Of a stretch of DNA of 64,000 bases, positions 18,414 to 25,621 are shown one piece after another (the first letter of the stretch is position 1; each line of letters begins with the position of its first letter). The notes beneath the pieces were generated by a model. The model was not told the DNA's origin. It made no database searches and saw only the letters and a list, made by a program, of their open reading frames with translations. Source of the stretch: Tenggerimyces flavus (GTDB lineage Bacteria > Actinomycetota > Actinomycetes > Propionibacteriales > Actinopolymorphaceae); assembly GCF_016907715.1 (NCBI RefSeq), contig NZ_JAFBCM010000001.1:310001-374000 (forward strand), in the 5' to 3' direction. Both the position numbers and the translations under genes were made by a program.

Positions 18414-18424
18414 AGGCGAATGTA

Positions 18425-19513
18425 GTGAACGACACCGCAGCGCCGCAGTCAGAGGCCGAAGTGTTGGCGCGCGGTCTGGCCATCCTGACCGAGCGGCTAC
18501 CACCGGGCTGGACCACTCGCCCCACGCCCGTACCGGCCAGTCGGGACAGTGGCGTAGACAGCATCGTAGAACTGGCTTCCCCGGACGGGACGACGACGTG
18601 GCTTCTCATCGAAGCCAAACGCGTCGTGGACTCACGTGACGTCGCCTCCATCAGTGAACTGCTCCACAACTACCTCAGCGATATCCCTGACCAGCTCCGC
18701 ATACGAGTCGTGATTGCACGCTACTTGTCACCACCCGTACGCGAGCGCCTTGCCGACCATGGCCTGTCATATATAGACGCCACCGGCAACATACGGCTGA
18801 CGGCCTCCAAACCCGGCCTGTTTCTCTCAGATCATGGAGCCGACCGGGATCCTTGGCGTGGTCCTGGTCGCCCACGGGGCACCTTGAAGGGAACGCCAGC
18901 ACATAAGATCGTTCGCGCGTTGTTGGATTTCGACCGACAATGGTCGATGCGCCATCTCATCGAGACCGCCGAAGTATCAACTGGCGCGGCATACCGTGTA
19001 GTCGATTTCTTGGCCGATGAGGATCTGATCCAGAAGGACGAAGCGAGGATCGTCGCATCGGACTGGCGGCGACTACTGCGGCGATGGAGCCGAGACTACG
19101 AGTTTGTCGGCAGCAATCGGACCACCCGCTGGATTGCTGCCAGGGGTATTGACCGGCTCCTAAGACGCGCGGTGGAAAGCCCCACAGAGTATGCCGTCAC
19201 AGGAACCACCGCAGCCGCTGAATGGGCCCCCTACGCCCCGGCCCGGGCAGCGATGATCTATACCAGCGAGGCGACGATGGCCGCCGACTTATGGGACCTG
19301 CGCCCCGCCGACGCCGGAGCGAACGTGATTCTCGCCGAGCCGGAGAGCAACGCCGTCTTCGCCAGAAGCCGCCCGTCGGCATCCGGCGGCTACCAGATTG
19401 CGGCACCCACGCAGGTCGCCGTCGATCTAATGACAGGCCCCGGCCGAAATCCGTCTGAAGCAGAGGAACTCGTTGAATGGATGGTGCGCAATGAACGCGC
19501 ATGGCGGGAGTAG
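18425..19513 (+). CDS. AbiEi-like type IV antitoxin / winged-helix regulator with PD-(D/E)xK-like N-terminus, 362 aa
   Basis: The N-terminal third has a restriction-fold-like pattern: Asp45 (GVDSIVEL) and Glu63-x-Lys65 (LLIEAKRV). Then comes RLADHGLSYIDATGNIRL, a signature of a family usually annotated as AbiEi-like, a winged helix (KIVRALLDFD, MRHLIETAEVSTGAAYRVVDFL, near 155-210), and a C-terminal domain with TEYAVTGTTAAAEWAPYAPA like other AbiEi antitoxins. It should repress the operon and neutralise the nucleotidyltransferase product of the next gene, which it overlaps by 23 bp. GC content is visibly lower than in neighbours, suggesting transfer. Whether the PD-(D/E)xK-like part cuts DNA is unknown. 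Confidence 0.75.
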   Translation: MNDTAAPQSEAEVLARGLAILTERLPPGWTTRPTPVPASRDSGVDSIVELASPDGTTTWLLIEAKRVVDSRDVASISELLHNYLSDIPDQLRIRVVIARYLSPPVRERLADHGLSYIDATGNIRLTASKPGLFLSDHGADRDPWRGPGRPRGTLKGTPAHKIVRALLDFDRQWSMRHLIETAEVSTGAAYRVVDFLADEDLIQKDEARIVASDWRRLLRRWSRDYEFVGSNRTTRWIAARGIDRLLRRAVESPTEYAVTGTTAAAEWAPYAPARAAMIYTSEATMAADLWDLRPADAGANVILAEPESNAVFARSRPSASGGYQIAAPTQVAVDLMTGPGRNPSEAEELVEWMVRNERAWRE

Positions 19514-20330
19514 CGAAGATCTTCTGGTGGCGTCGCGCACCGCGATGCTTGACGCTCTCGCCGCCCTCGATGCTCAGCGAGACGCCGTGATCGTCATTGG
19601 TGCTCAGGCGATCTACCTGCGCACGTCAGCCGCTCCGGTAGCCCTGGCAGAGGCGACAAAGGACAGCGATCTAGCGTTGGACCCACGCTCGCTAAACGAC
19701 GCCCCTCTTATAGAGGAAGCGATGACCCAGGCTGGATTCTATCTGAATCCCATCAGCAATCAGCCAGGCGCATGGTTGAGCCCGAAAGGCGTACCCGTCG
19801 ACCTCATGGTCCCAGAAACGCTCGCAGGCAAGGCCGGCAAACAGGCTCGCGGAGCACGGATTCCGCCCCACAGCAAGACAGTCGCCAGGCGGGCGAGGGG
19901 CCTCGAAGCCGCTCTCGTAGACAATTCGTCGATGGAGGTGTTCTCACTGGACACGTCCGACAATCGTTCCTACACGGCAGCGGTCGCCGGACCTGGCGCA
20001 CTTCTCGTCGCGAAGCTGTACAAGATCGCGGAACGCGTCGATTTCCCAACGCGACTGGTCGACAAGGATGCGCACGATATCTATCGCATACTCGTCGACA
20101 TTGAGACAGAAGCGTTGGCCGAAGCCTTCAGACGTTTGAACGCCGACCCAATCAGCAGTCAGGAGACGGGAGAGGCCCTGCAGTTTCTGGACATTCTGTT
20201 CGCCAAAGGACCATCCGCACTCGGGTCGGCGATGGCCGGGCGGGCCGAGACCGGAATCGGCGAACCGGTCACCGTGGCATTGCAGGTATCCGTCTTGGCC
20301 GCGGATCTAGTAGCCGCTACTCGATCCTGA
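19491..20330 (+). CDS. AbiEii-like nucleotidyltransferase toxin, 279 aa
   Basis: Nucleotidyltransferase fold: VIVIGAQAIYLR (residues 33-44) stands for the GG/GA turn, followed by the acidic pair Asp58/Asp60 (KDSDLAL). PVDLMVPE around residue 105 would supply the third carboxylate strand. GALLVAKLYKIAERVD and KDAHDIYRIL match the helical part of AbiEii/AbiGii toxins, which modify tRNA or other targets with nucleotides and stop growth after phage infection. The ATG at 19491 is inside the antitoxin gene and is the last plausible start before the conserved part; 19473 is an alternative. Together with the preceding gene it forms a self-contained cassette. Confidence 0.75.
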   Translation: MNAHGGSSEDLLVASRTAMLDALAALDAQRDAVIVIGAQAIYLRTSAAPVALAEATKDSDLALDPRSLNDAPLIEEAMTQAGFYLNPISNQPGAWLSPKGVPVDLMVPETLAGKAGKQARGARIPPHSKTVARRARGLEAALVDNSSMEVFSLDTSDNRSYTAAVAGPGALLVAKLYKIAERVDFPTRLVDKDAHDIYRILVDIETEALAEAFRRLNADPISSQETGEALQFLDILFAKGPSALGSAMAGRAETGIGEPVTVALQVSVLAADLVAATRS

Positions 20331-20424
20331 TGGCACCTACCCTCCGTGAGGACTCGCTACATACACGGACCTGGTTGCAATGACACCAAGATTGTTCCGC
20401 AGTGCAATTGGTGCCCGCGCCGAA

Positions 20425-20542
20425 GGCTGGGTGCCGGACGTGCGGTCGATCAGCCTGCGGGCGGGGCGGACGACGGTGGCTGACGTGGTGCTCCAGCAGG
20501 ACGGTTGCTAGCCCGGTCGACGAGCAGGCGATGGCGGGCTTC
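20425..20542 (+). repeat. right copy of the 118-bp direct repeat
   Basis: Duplicates 18174-18291 with three differences. In the kelch reading frame two are silent (GTA/GTG, CAA/CAG) and one changes Val to Ile, as expected for allelic divergence. This copy still lies in the 3' end of the small minus-strand gene 20450-20689. Confidence 0.9.
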
Positions 20543-20689
20543 CTCGCGGGCCTCGACCTTCGCCAGCCACTCGCGGAGCGGCCTGGTGTCACCCTCGGCC
20601 ACTGCCGCGTTACGCGCCGCGATGAACTCCTCCCGTTCCTGCTGCTGCGCCGCCGACAGGCGTCCATAGCGTCCGGGCTGTTGGGTCAT
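20450..20689 (-). CDS. small hypothetical charged protein, 79 aa
   Basis: Reads MTQQPGRYGRLSAAQQQERE at the start, then a mostly helical, Ala/Glu/Arg-rich body (AEGDTRPLREWLAKVEAREE) and a Pro-rich tail. No family is recognised. Its last 31 codons are antisense to the duplicated kelch 3' end, so before the insertion it presumably overlapped the kelch gene tail to tail, and the right repeat preserves its frame. The ATG at 20689 is the first start with a helical, coding-looking sequence. Confidence 0.5.
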   Translation of the reverse strand: MTQQPGRYGRLSAAQQQEREEFIAARNAAVAEGDTRPLREWLAKVEAREEARHRLLVDRASNRPAGAPRQPPSSAPPAG

Positions 20690-20744
20690 CGCGCACACCT
20701 CCTGCGACCTGTGACACAGAGGCGGCAGGAATATCACGCGGGTT

Positions 20745-20768
20745 TCGGTGTGGCCTAGGCCACACCGA
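20745..20768. terminator. 24-bp perfect palindrome
   Basis: TCGGTGTGGCCT followed directly by its complement. It lies between the 81-bp repeats and the 79-aa gene and could form a strong cruciform or hairpin; there is no T-run, so the terminator label is tentative. Confidence 0.4.
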
Positions 20769-20778
20769 CGCGAAGGGG

Positions 20779-21036
20779 ACACAGCGACCCCTTGCCGAGG
20801 CACGCATCGCCCCGACACCGAGGCGGGTCAGCCGGCCGGCAACCCCAGACACGAAGAGAACACAGCGACCCCTTGCCGAGACACGCACCACCCCGACACC
20901 AAGGCGGGTCAGCCGGCCGGCAACCCCAGACACGAAGAGAACACAGCGACCCCTTGCCGAGGCACGCATCGCCCCGACACCGAGGCGGGTCAGCCGGCCG
21001 GCAACCCCAGACGCGAAGGGACCCCTTGCCGAGGCA
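20779..21036. repeat. 81-bp tandem repeat, three units plus a partial fourth
   Basis: Units begin at 20779, 20860 and 20941; a partial fourth copy covers 21020-21036. Each contains CCCCTTGCCGAG and the palindrome GCCGGCCGGC. Units 1 and 3 agree where unit 2 differs. No reading frame across the array looks coding: differences cause changes in every frame. There are no unique spacers, so it is not CRISPR. Confidence 0.85.
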
Positions 21037-21051
21037 GGGGGCAAGGGGTCC
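21019..21051. terminator. 12-bp perfect stem at the end of the tandem repeats
   Basis: GGACCCCTTGCC pairs with 21040-21051 across a 9-bp loop. It lies downstream of the small minus-strand gene 21087-21251 and may end its transcript; no T-tract follows. Confidence 0.4.
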
Positions 21052-21086
21052 GGCTCGTGTGTTGAGTCCTAGTGGTTACTTCCCGG

Positions 21087-21251
21087 TCACGCCAGCTGAG
21101 GTTCGCGGTGCGAGATGGGCGTTCGGCCACCGACCGAGTTCGTGACCCGCCGCCAGCCGAGGATACGGCGGGCGAGGTTCGCTGACTTGGCCGCCTGGAC
21201 GCGGTCGTTGATGCGGGTGCGGGCCAGGTCCTGCGTGAGCTGCGAGTACAT
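21087..21251 (-). CDS. small hypothetical basic protein, 54 aa
   Basis: Begins MYSQLTQDLARTRINDRVQA and continues with a helical, Arg-rich region ending in HREPQLA. AAGGGGA lies upstream of the ATG at 21251, the basis for choosing this start over one at 21290. Short single-helix proteins of this look occur in many actinobacteria; I know no function. Codon use is host-like. Confidence 0.5.
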   Translation of the reverse strand: MYSQLTQDLARTRINDRVQAAKSANLARRILGWRRVTNSVGGRTPISHREPQLA

Positions 21252-21380
21252 CGTGGTCCCCTTCGGAGGTCTTCTGCCCTTTGCTGACATCTAGAAGATT
21301 GCTCGTAAGGGGTGGGTCGGCGGATCGGGCAGCTGCCTAAGGTTTCGCCCCTACCCTCGGGACCGCCGTAAGGAGCCGCC

Positions 21381-21704
21381 TTAGTTGCCGTACTGCTTCG
21401 TCTCCGGCCGCTCCAGCAGCAGCGCGTGGGCGACCGCGTCCGCCACCGGGCGGTGGCGGACGCCGCGGGGTACGACGAACAGATCGCCACGGGCGAGAAC
21501 GACCGGCTCAGCGCCCTCCAGCTCGATGCGGAACGTGCCGTCCCAGCACAGGAACAGCTCGTCCTCGTCGTGCTCGTGCCAGGGGAACTCGCCCTCCAGC
21601 CGCGCGACGCGGACGACCGCGTCGTTAGCGACCGCGAGATCGCGCGGCTGCCACGGCCCGGCCAGGGCGTCGATGGCCGCGGGGATGGAGACAGGAGTGC
21701 TCAT
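21381..21704 (-). CDS. cupin-domain protein, 107 aa
   Basis: Single small cupin barrel. Metal-binding motif 1 is seen as FPWHEHDEDELFLCWDG (two His and a Glu), and motif 2 as LARGDLFVVPRGVRHRPVA (PRGVxH). Such single-domain cupins are sugar-binding, isomerase or metal-storage proteins; no partner genes point to a reaction. Its own promoter probably lies in 21705-21799. Confidence 0.88.
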   Translation of the reverse strand: MSTPVSIPAAIDALAGPWQPRDLAVANDAVVRVARLEGEFPWHEHDEDELFLCWDGTFRIELEGAEPVVLARGDLFVVPRGVRHRPVADAVAHALLLERPETKQYGN

Positions 21705-21799
21705 ACGGCCGATCGTAGGGATGTCGCGGGCCGGCGGACATGGCCACTTGACCGCATACTGGCCTGCTCGGCCGGCCCAGCCGGGGCTCAGGCCTGCCC

Positions 21800-21875
21800 G
21801 TGATCATGAACGTGATCATGAAGGCAAACCCGGCGTATATGACCAGTTCGGCTTCATGATCACGTTCATGATCAC
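21800..21875. repeat. 24-bp perfect inverted repeat built from GTGATCATGAA iterons
   Basis: Left arm 21800-21823 and right arm 21852-21875 are exact complements around a 28-bp loop. Each arm holds two direct copies of GTGATCATGAA(C/G), so the structure has four related palindromic cores. It ends in the stop codon of the aldo/keto reductase gene and can form a very stable RNA hairpin. It may be a terminator or a dispersed intergenic element; compare 58498-58529. Confidence 0.85.
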
Positions 21876-22855
21876 TAGGCCGCGTCGAGCCGGGCCCGCT
21901 GGTCGGCGGTCAGCTCGAGGTCGACCGCCTCGATGCTCTCGTTCAGCTGTTCCACCGACGACGCTCCCACCAGCGGGATCACCGGGATCGAGCCGCCGAT
22001 CAGCCAGGAGAGCACGACCTGGTTCGCGGTCGCGCCCGTCTCCGCGGCCACCTCGGCCAGCGCGGCCAGCCGGGGCGCGGTGCCGCCGTGGTCGTAGCGC
22101 GCCTCCCAGGGCTTGTCCTCACGCACGTACCGGCCCGACAGCAACGGCGAGTACGCCACCAGCGCCAGCTCGGGCTGCGCCCGGACGTAGGAGAGCAGTT
22201 CCCCGCTCGCCGGCCCCTGATCGCCGTCCGGCGACAGCTCGGACAGGTCCGTACGAGCCCGCAGGTAGCTGTGGCTGTACTGCAGCACCTCGTACCCCGG
22301 CACCCCCGCCGACGCCGCCAGCGCCCGAGCCCGCTCGACCCGCCAGATCCAGTGGTTGCTCACGCCGAGCAGACCCACCAGACCCTCGCTGACGAGGTCG
22401 GCGAAGCCCGACACCGTCTCCGACAGCTCCACCGTGGGGTCCTCGATGTGCGCATAGAGCACGTCCAGCCGGTCGACACCCAGCGTCTCCAGGCTCCGCG
22501 ACGCCGACTCGCGGATGATCTTCGCCGACAGCCCCTCGGGGTTGTCGACGTAGGACGTCCCCGGCGCCAGCGGCCGAGCGCCGAGCTTGGTCGCGATCAC
22601 GATCTCCGACCCGATGCCGCGGCTGCGCCGCCACCGGCCGAGCAGACCTTCGCTCTCGCCGCCCTGCGTGCCGTTCTCCCAGAACGCGTAGTTGTCGGAG
22701 GTGTCGATGAACGTGCCGCCCGCCTCGACGTACCGGTCGAGGATCGCGAACGAGGTCGCTTCGTCGGTCTTCGTGCCCATCAGCATCGCGCCGAGGCTGA
22801 GCACGCTCACCTCGCGGCGCGTGGCCGGATCAGTGCCAATCGTCCTGTACTTCAT
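21875..22855 (-). CDS. aldo/keto reductase, 326 aa
   Basis: TIM-barrel NADPH-dependent reductase. The catalytic tetrad is visible: Asp51 and Tyr56 (DTSDNYAF), Lys90 (IATKLG) and His136 (LYAHIED). The C-terminal NQVVLSWLIGGSIPVIPLVGASSVEQL segment is the cofactor-binding end. It reduces carbonyls of small molecules; substrate unknown. Family-typical length. The gene stands alone, with its 3' end in the inverted repeat at 21852-21875. Confidence 0.92.
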   Translation of the reverse strand: MKYRTIGTDPATRREVSVLSLGAMLMGTKTDEATSFAILDRYVEAGGTFIDTSDNYAFWENGTQGGESEGLLGRWRRSRGIGSEIVIATKLGARPLAPGTSYVDNPEGLSAKIIRESASRSLETLGVDRLDVLYAHIEDPTVELSETVSGFADLVSEGLVGLLGVSNHWIWRVERARALAASAGVPGYEVLQYSHSYLRARTDLSELSPDGDQGPASGELLSYVRAQPELALVAYSPLLSGRYVREDKPWEARYDHGGTAPRLAALAEVAAETGATANQVVLSWLIGGSIPVIPLVGASSVEQLNESIEAVDLELTADQRARLDAA

Positions 22856-22925
22856 GTCGCCCAGCCTAGGAACGCCCGCCGCGAACGAGCCGGGCCAATC
22901 GCGGGCGACGCGCCCGAACCAATCC

Positions 22926-23384
22926 CTAACTCGTCAGCCAGGAACCGTCACGGAAGATCGTTCGGTCGGCCTCCTCCTCGGCCGTCCGCCACACGAGGAC
23001 ACGCTGAGGCTGAATCACGAACCACAGTTGAGGATCCGCCTCCTCCCGCGGATCCCACGACAGCTTGCGTACGAACGCCGCCGCCACTTCGTCCGCAAGC
23101 GAGCGCCGCGCCTCCGCGAAACCGTCGACGATCACCACATCCAGCGGATCCCCGAGCGCGAGCCGTACGTACCCCGTCGTCTCCAGGTTCCGCGCGGTCA
23201 ACGTCGACGCCCCGGCGCTCAGCACCACAACGGAGTCGTGCCAGAGGAACGGCACGGGCAGCAGCTGCGGCGTACCGCCGTGCTGGCTGCCGGTCGCGAG
23301 CCACAGCGTGGTGTCCGCATTCAGCCGAGATTCGGTGTCCACGCGTCGCTGCGCGCGGCTACGAGCCGTCACAGATCCGACCAT
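22926..23384 (-). CDS. pyridoxamine 5'-phosphate oxidase-like (PPOX class) protein, 152 aa
   Basis: Split-barrel flavin/F420-binding fold: LNADTTLWLATGSQHGGTPQLLPVPFLWHDSVVVLSAG, then TARNLETTGYVRLALGD and the DVVIVDGFAE strand. Actinobacterial members often bind F420. The start ATG at 23384 lies only 11 bp from the start of the divergent isomerase gene; an upstream ATG at 23396 would overlap that start. It may reduce or protect a small molecule; no partner is evident. Confidence 0.75.
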   Translation of the reverse strand: MVGSVTARSRAQRRVDTESRLNADTTLWLATGSQHGGTPQLLPVPFLWHDSVVVLSAGASTLTARNLETTGYVRLALGDPLDVVIVDGFAEARRSLADEVAAAFVRKLSWDPREEADPQLWFVIQPQRVLVWRTAEEEADRTIFRDGSWLTS

Positions 23385-23394
23385 ACTGAGGCGC

Positions 23395-24204
23395 ATGCTG
23401 CTCTCGTTCACCACACTCGGTTGTCCAGGTTGGGATCTCGACACGGTGATCACCCGCGCGGCGGAGTACGGCTTCGACGCCGTCGACTTCCGCGGGCTCG
23501 GCGAGGAGATGGAGGTCTGGCGGCTGCCGGCGTTCTCCACCGACGCCGCCACCACCGTGCAGCGCGTCACCGACGCCGGCCTCGCGGTGTCGTGCTTCTC
23601 CAGCTCGGTGCAGGTCGCGAACCCCGACCGCGCCCAGGCCAACCGCGACGAGGTCGCCGCGTACGGGCAGGTGTGCGAGACGTTCGGCACCAAACACATC
23701 CGCGTGTTCGGCGGCAAGATCGGCGACGAGGACCGGCAGGTCGCGATCGAACGTACGGCTGCCCACCTCGCTGAACTCGCGGCGATCGCGGACCGGCACG
23801 GCGTAAGGCTGCTGATCGAGACGCACGACGACTGGACGGCCTGCGCGCACGTCGCCTCGGTGCTGGAGGCCGCCGGCGACGTCGCGGCCGGCGTCCTGTG
23901 GGACGTCCACCACCCGTGGCGCACCCTCGACGAGCAGCCCGAGGACACGCTCGCGACGCTCGGCAAGTGGATCGAGAACTCGCACTGGAAGGACTCGTCC
24001 GGCACCAAGGAAGGGTTCAACTACGTCGCGATGGGCGAAGGCGACCTCCCGCTGCCGAAGATCGCGAGCCTCCTGCAGGAGTCCGGGTACGCCGGCTATC
24101 ACACGTTCGAGTGGGAGAAGCGCTGGCACGCCGAGCTCGCCGAGCCGGAGGTCGCGTTCCCGCAGTACGTCGAGTACATGCGGGGACTCACCAGCTCGAG
24201 TTGA
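23395..24204 (+). CDS. sugar phosphate isomerase/epimerase family protein (TIM barrel), 269 aa
   Basis: Xylose-isomerase-like TIM barrel: FTTLGCPGWDLDTVI first strand, YGFDAVDFRG, KHIRVFGGKIGD, VRLLIETHDDW (metal-binding Glu), GVLWDVHHPWRT (Asp/His), ENSHWKDSS and YHTFEWEKRWH. Metal-dependent isomerisation or epimerisation of a sugar or inositol derivative is likely. A CATACT -10-like hexamer ends 7 bp before the ATG, which suggests a leaderless transcript. It overlaps the convergent propeller gene by 17 bp. Confidence 0.88.
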   Translation: MLLSFTTLGCPGWDLDTVITRAAEYGFDAVDFRGLGEEMEVWRLPAFSTDAATTVQRVTDAGLAVSCFSSSVQVANPDRAQANRDEVAAYGQVCETFGTKHIRVFGGKIGDEDRQVAIERTAAHLAELAAIADRHGVRLLIETHDDWTACAHVASVLEAAGDVAAGVLWDVHHPWRTLDEQPEDTLATLGKWIENSHWKDSSGTKEGFNYVAMGEGDLPLPKIASLLQESGYAGYHTFEWEKRWHAELAEPEVAFPQYVEYMRGLTSSS

Positions 24205-25609
24205 CGAATCCCATGCCCAGGTAGACCTGGTCCCAGGTGTTGCCGTCGTTGTCGTCGGCGTACGTCACGTTCACCTCGCCCCATGCCGAGACCGCGATCG
24301 CCATGCCGTCCTGCTTGCCGGCGGGCACCGACATCAGCGCGTGCGAGGCCAGCCGCCCGGTGGTCGTGCCGTCGGGGTTGAAGCCACGGGCCCACGTGTC
24401 CAGGTCGGTGGCCTGAACGGTCCACGCCACCACGGTGTTCGCCTGGTCGTCGATCCCGATCCCCGGGACCTTCGCGCCGGTAGCGACGGACACGTCGCCG
24501 TGCCGCGGTGCGGCCGCCGGAGTGAACGAACGCGTCCAGGCCGCCCCACCGGACTCCCACGCGACCGCGAAGGCACCGTTGAAGTTCGCGGCGATCGACG
24601 GCCGCGCGTGCTGTCCACCACTGGTGGTGTTGGCGATCCGCCTCGTGAGGTTGACCGCGCCGTTGGACTTCGCGAGCCCGACGAGGCCGATGTTGTAAGC
24701 AGCGTTGGCGTCTGAGTCCTCTTCCCACACGACGCGCGCGTCACCCGACGCCGACACCGCGATATCCGGGCGGCGATGGCTGCCGGTGGTCTGGCTCGCG
24801 GTGACCTCGTACGCCTTGGTGGTGAGGTTGGTGTAACCGGCGGCCTTGACCGTCGACGGCGCCGTTCCCTGGGTGTCCTCCCAGGCCACGGTGAACGCGA
24901 CGGCGGCCGGCGTCGCCGGCGTACCGTCGGGGTCGACCGCGACTTTCGGCCACAGCTGTTGGCCATCGGCGCTCGCGTTCGCCCTGCCCGACGCCCTGAT
25001 GGCACCCGCGGGCGACACCACGCGGTAGGGGATGTTGTAGAAGCCGTTGCCGTCCGGGTCATCCGCCCAGACGACGACCGCGTTGCCCTGGTCGTCGAGG
25101 CCGACGTCGGGCGCGAGGTGCTTCCACTGCACGCCGGACGTGCCGCCCGCGGACAGCTTGAGCTCGTACGCCGCCGTCCCGTTCCTGAACAGGCGAAGGT
25201 AGATCTCGCTGTGGTTGTTGTTCTCCGCGTCGGTCGCGTCGCGGTCGTCCTCCCACACGACCGCGACGTCGCCGTTCCGGTTCGTCGCGACGGCGGCGAC
25301 GTCCTGGTCGCCGGTCGAGTTGGAGTTGGCGGTCACCCACGTCGGCGCGGCCAGCGCCGGCGCCGCCATCAGCCCGCCCACCGCCAACGCGGTGAGTGCC
25401 AACGTCACCACAACCCTGCGCCCATGGCGACCGCTCGCACGTGTCGGCCGCAGGCGGCCTCCACGGCATCGGGCCGCGGTGCTCGGCGGCCCCTGGTGGC
25501 CCTGCGGCGACCAGACGGCGGCCTTCGGCCGAAAGGATCGTCCTCGGACCCCGGAAGCCGGCGCCGCCGTGCGTGGTGATTTCTCGTGCACTCCACCGTC
25601 AGCTCTCAT
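24188..25609 (-). CDS. secreted WD/propeller-like repeat protein, 473 aa
   Basis: After an N-terminal hydrophobic segment (VVVTLALTALAVGGLMAAPALA) the protein has at least six repeats of about 55-60 residues with the core G(D/N)(A/V)xVVWxxD (for example NGDVAVVWEDDRD, QGNAVVVWADD, SGDARVVWEED), which should fold as a beta-propeller. No catalytic motif is seen. The ATG at 25609 has an AGGGGG ribosome-binding site but puts about 65 unusual basic residues before the signal peptide; a GTG near the hydrophobic segment is a real alternative. It follows phoD by 12 bp and is probably co-transcribed with it. Confidence 0.65.
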   Translation of the reverse strand: MRADGGVHEKSPRTAAPASGVRGRSFRPKAAVWSPQGHQGPPSTAARCRGGRLRPTRASGRHGRRVVVTLALTALAVGGLMAAPALAAPTWVTANSNSTGDQDVAAVATNRNGDVAVVWEDDRDATDAENNNHSEIYLRLFRNGTAAYELKLSAGGTSGVQWKHLAPDVGLDDQGNAVVVWADDPDGNGFYNIPYRVVSPAGAIRASGRANASADGQQLWPKVAVDPDGTPATPAAVAFTVAWEDTQGTAPSTVKAAGYTNLTTKAYEVTASQTTGSHRRPDIAVSASGDARVVWEEDSDANAAYNIGLVGLAKSNGAVNLTRRIANTTSGGQHARPSIAANFNGAFAVAWESGGAAWTRSFTPAAAPRHGDVSVATGAKVPGIGIDDQANTVVAWTVQATDLDTWARGFNPDGTTTGRLASHALMSVPAGKQDGMAIAVSAWGEVNVTYADDNDGNTWDQVYLGMGFVNSSW

Positions 25610-25621
25610 CTTCGGCCCCCT

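Noticed and set aside
20779-21036. Repeats considered as a CRISPR array
   Set aside because: The 81-bp units are contiguous with no unique spacers, and no cas genes are nearby.
20610-21065. Open frames on both strands through the 81-bp repeats
   Set aside because: They are open only because the unit length is a multiple of three; differences between units alter residues in every frame and no family is recognisable.
22088-23389. Plus-strand open frame opposite the aldo/keto reductase
   Set aside because: Arg/His/Val-rich shadow frame without domains; the minus-strand gene has the complete catalytic tetrad.
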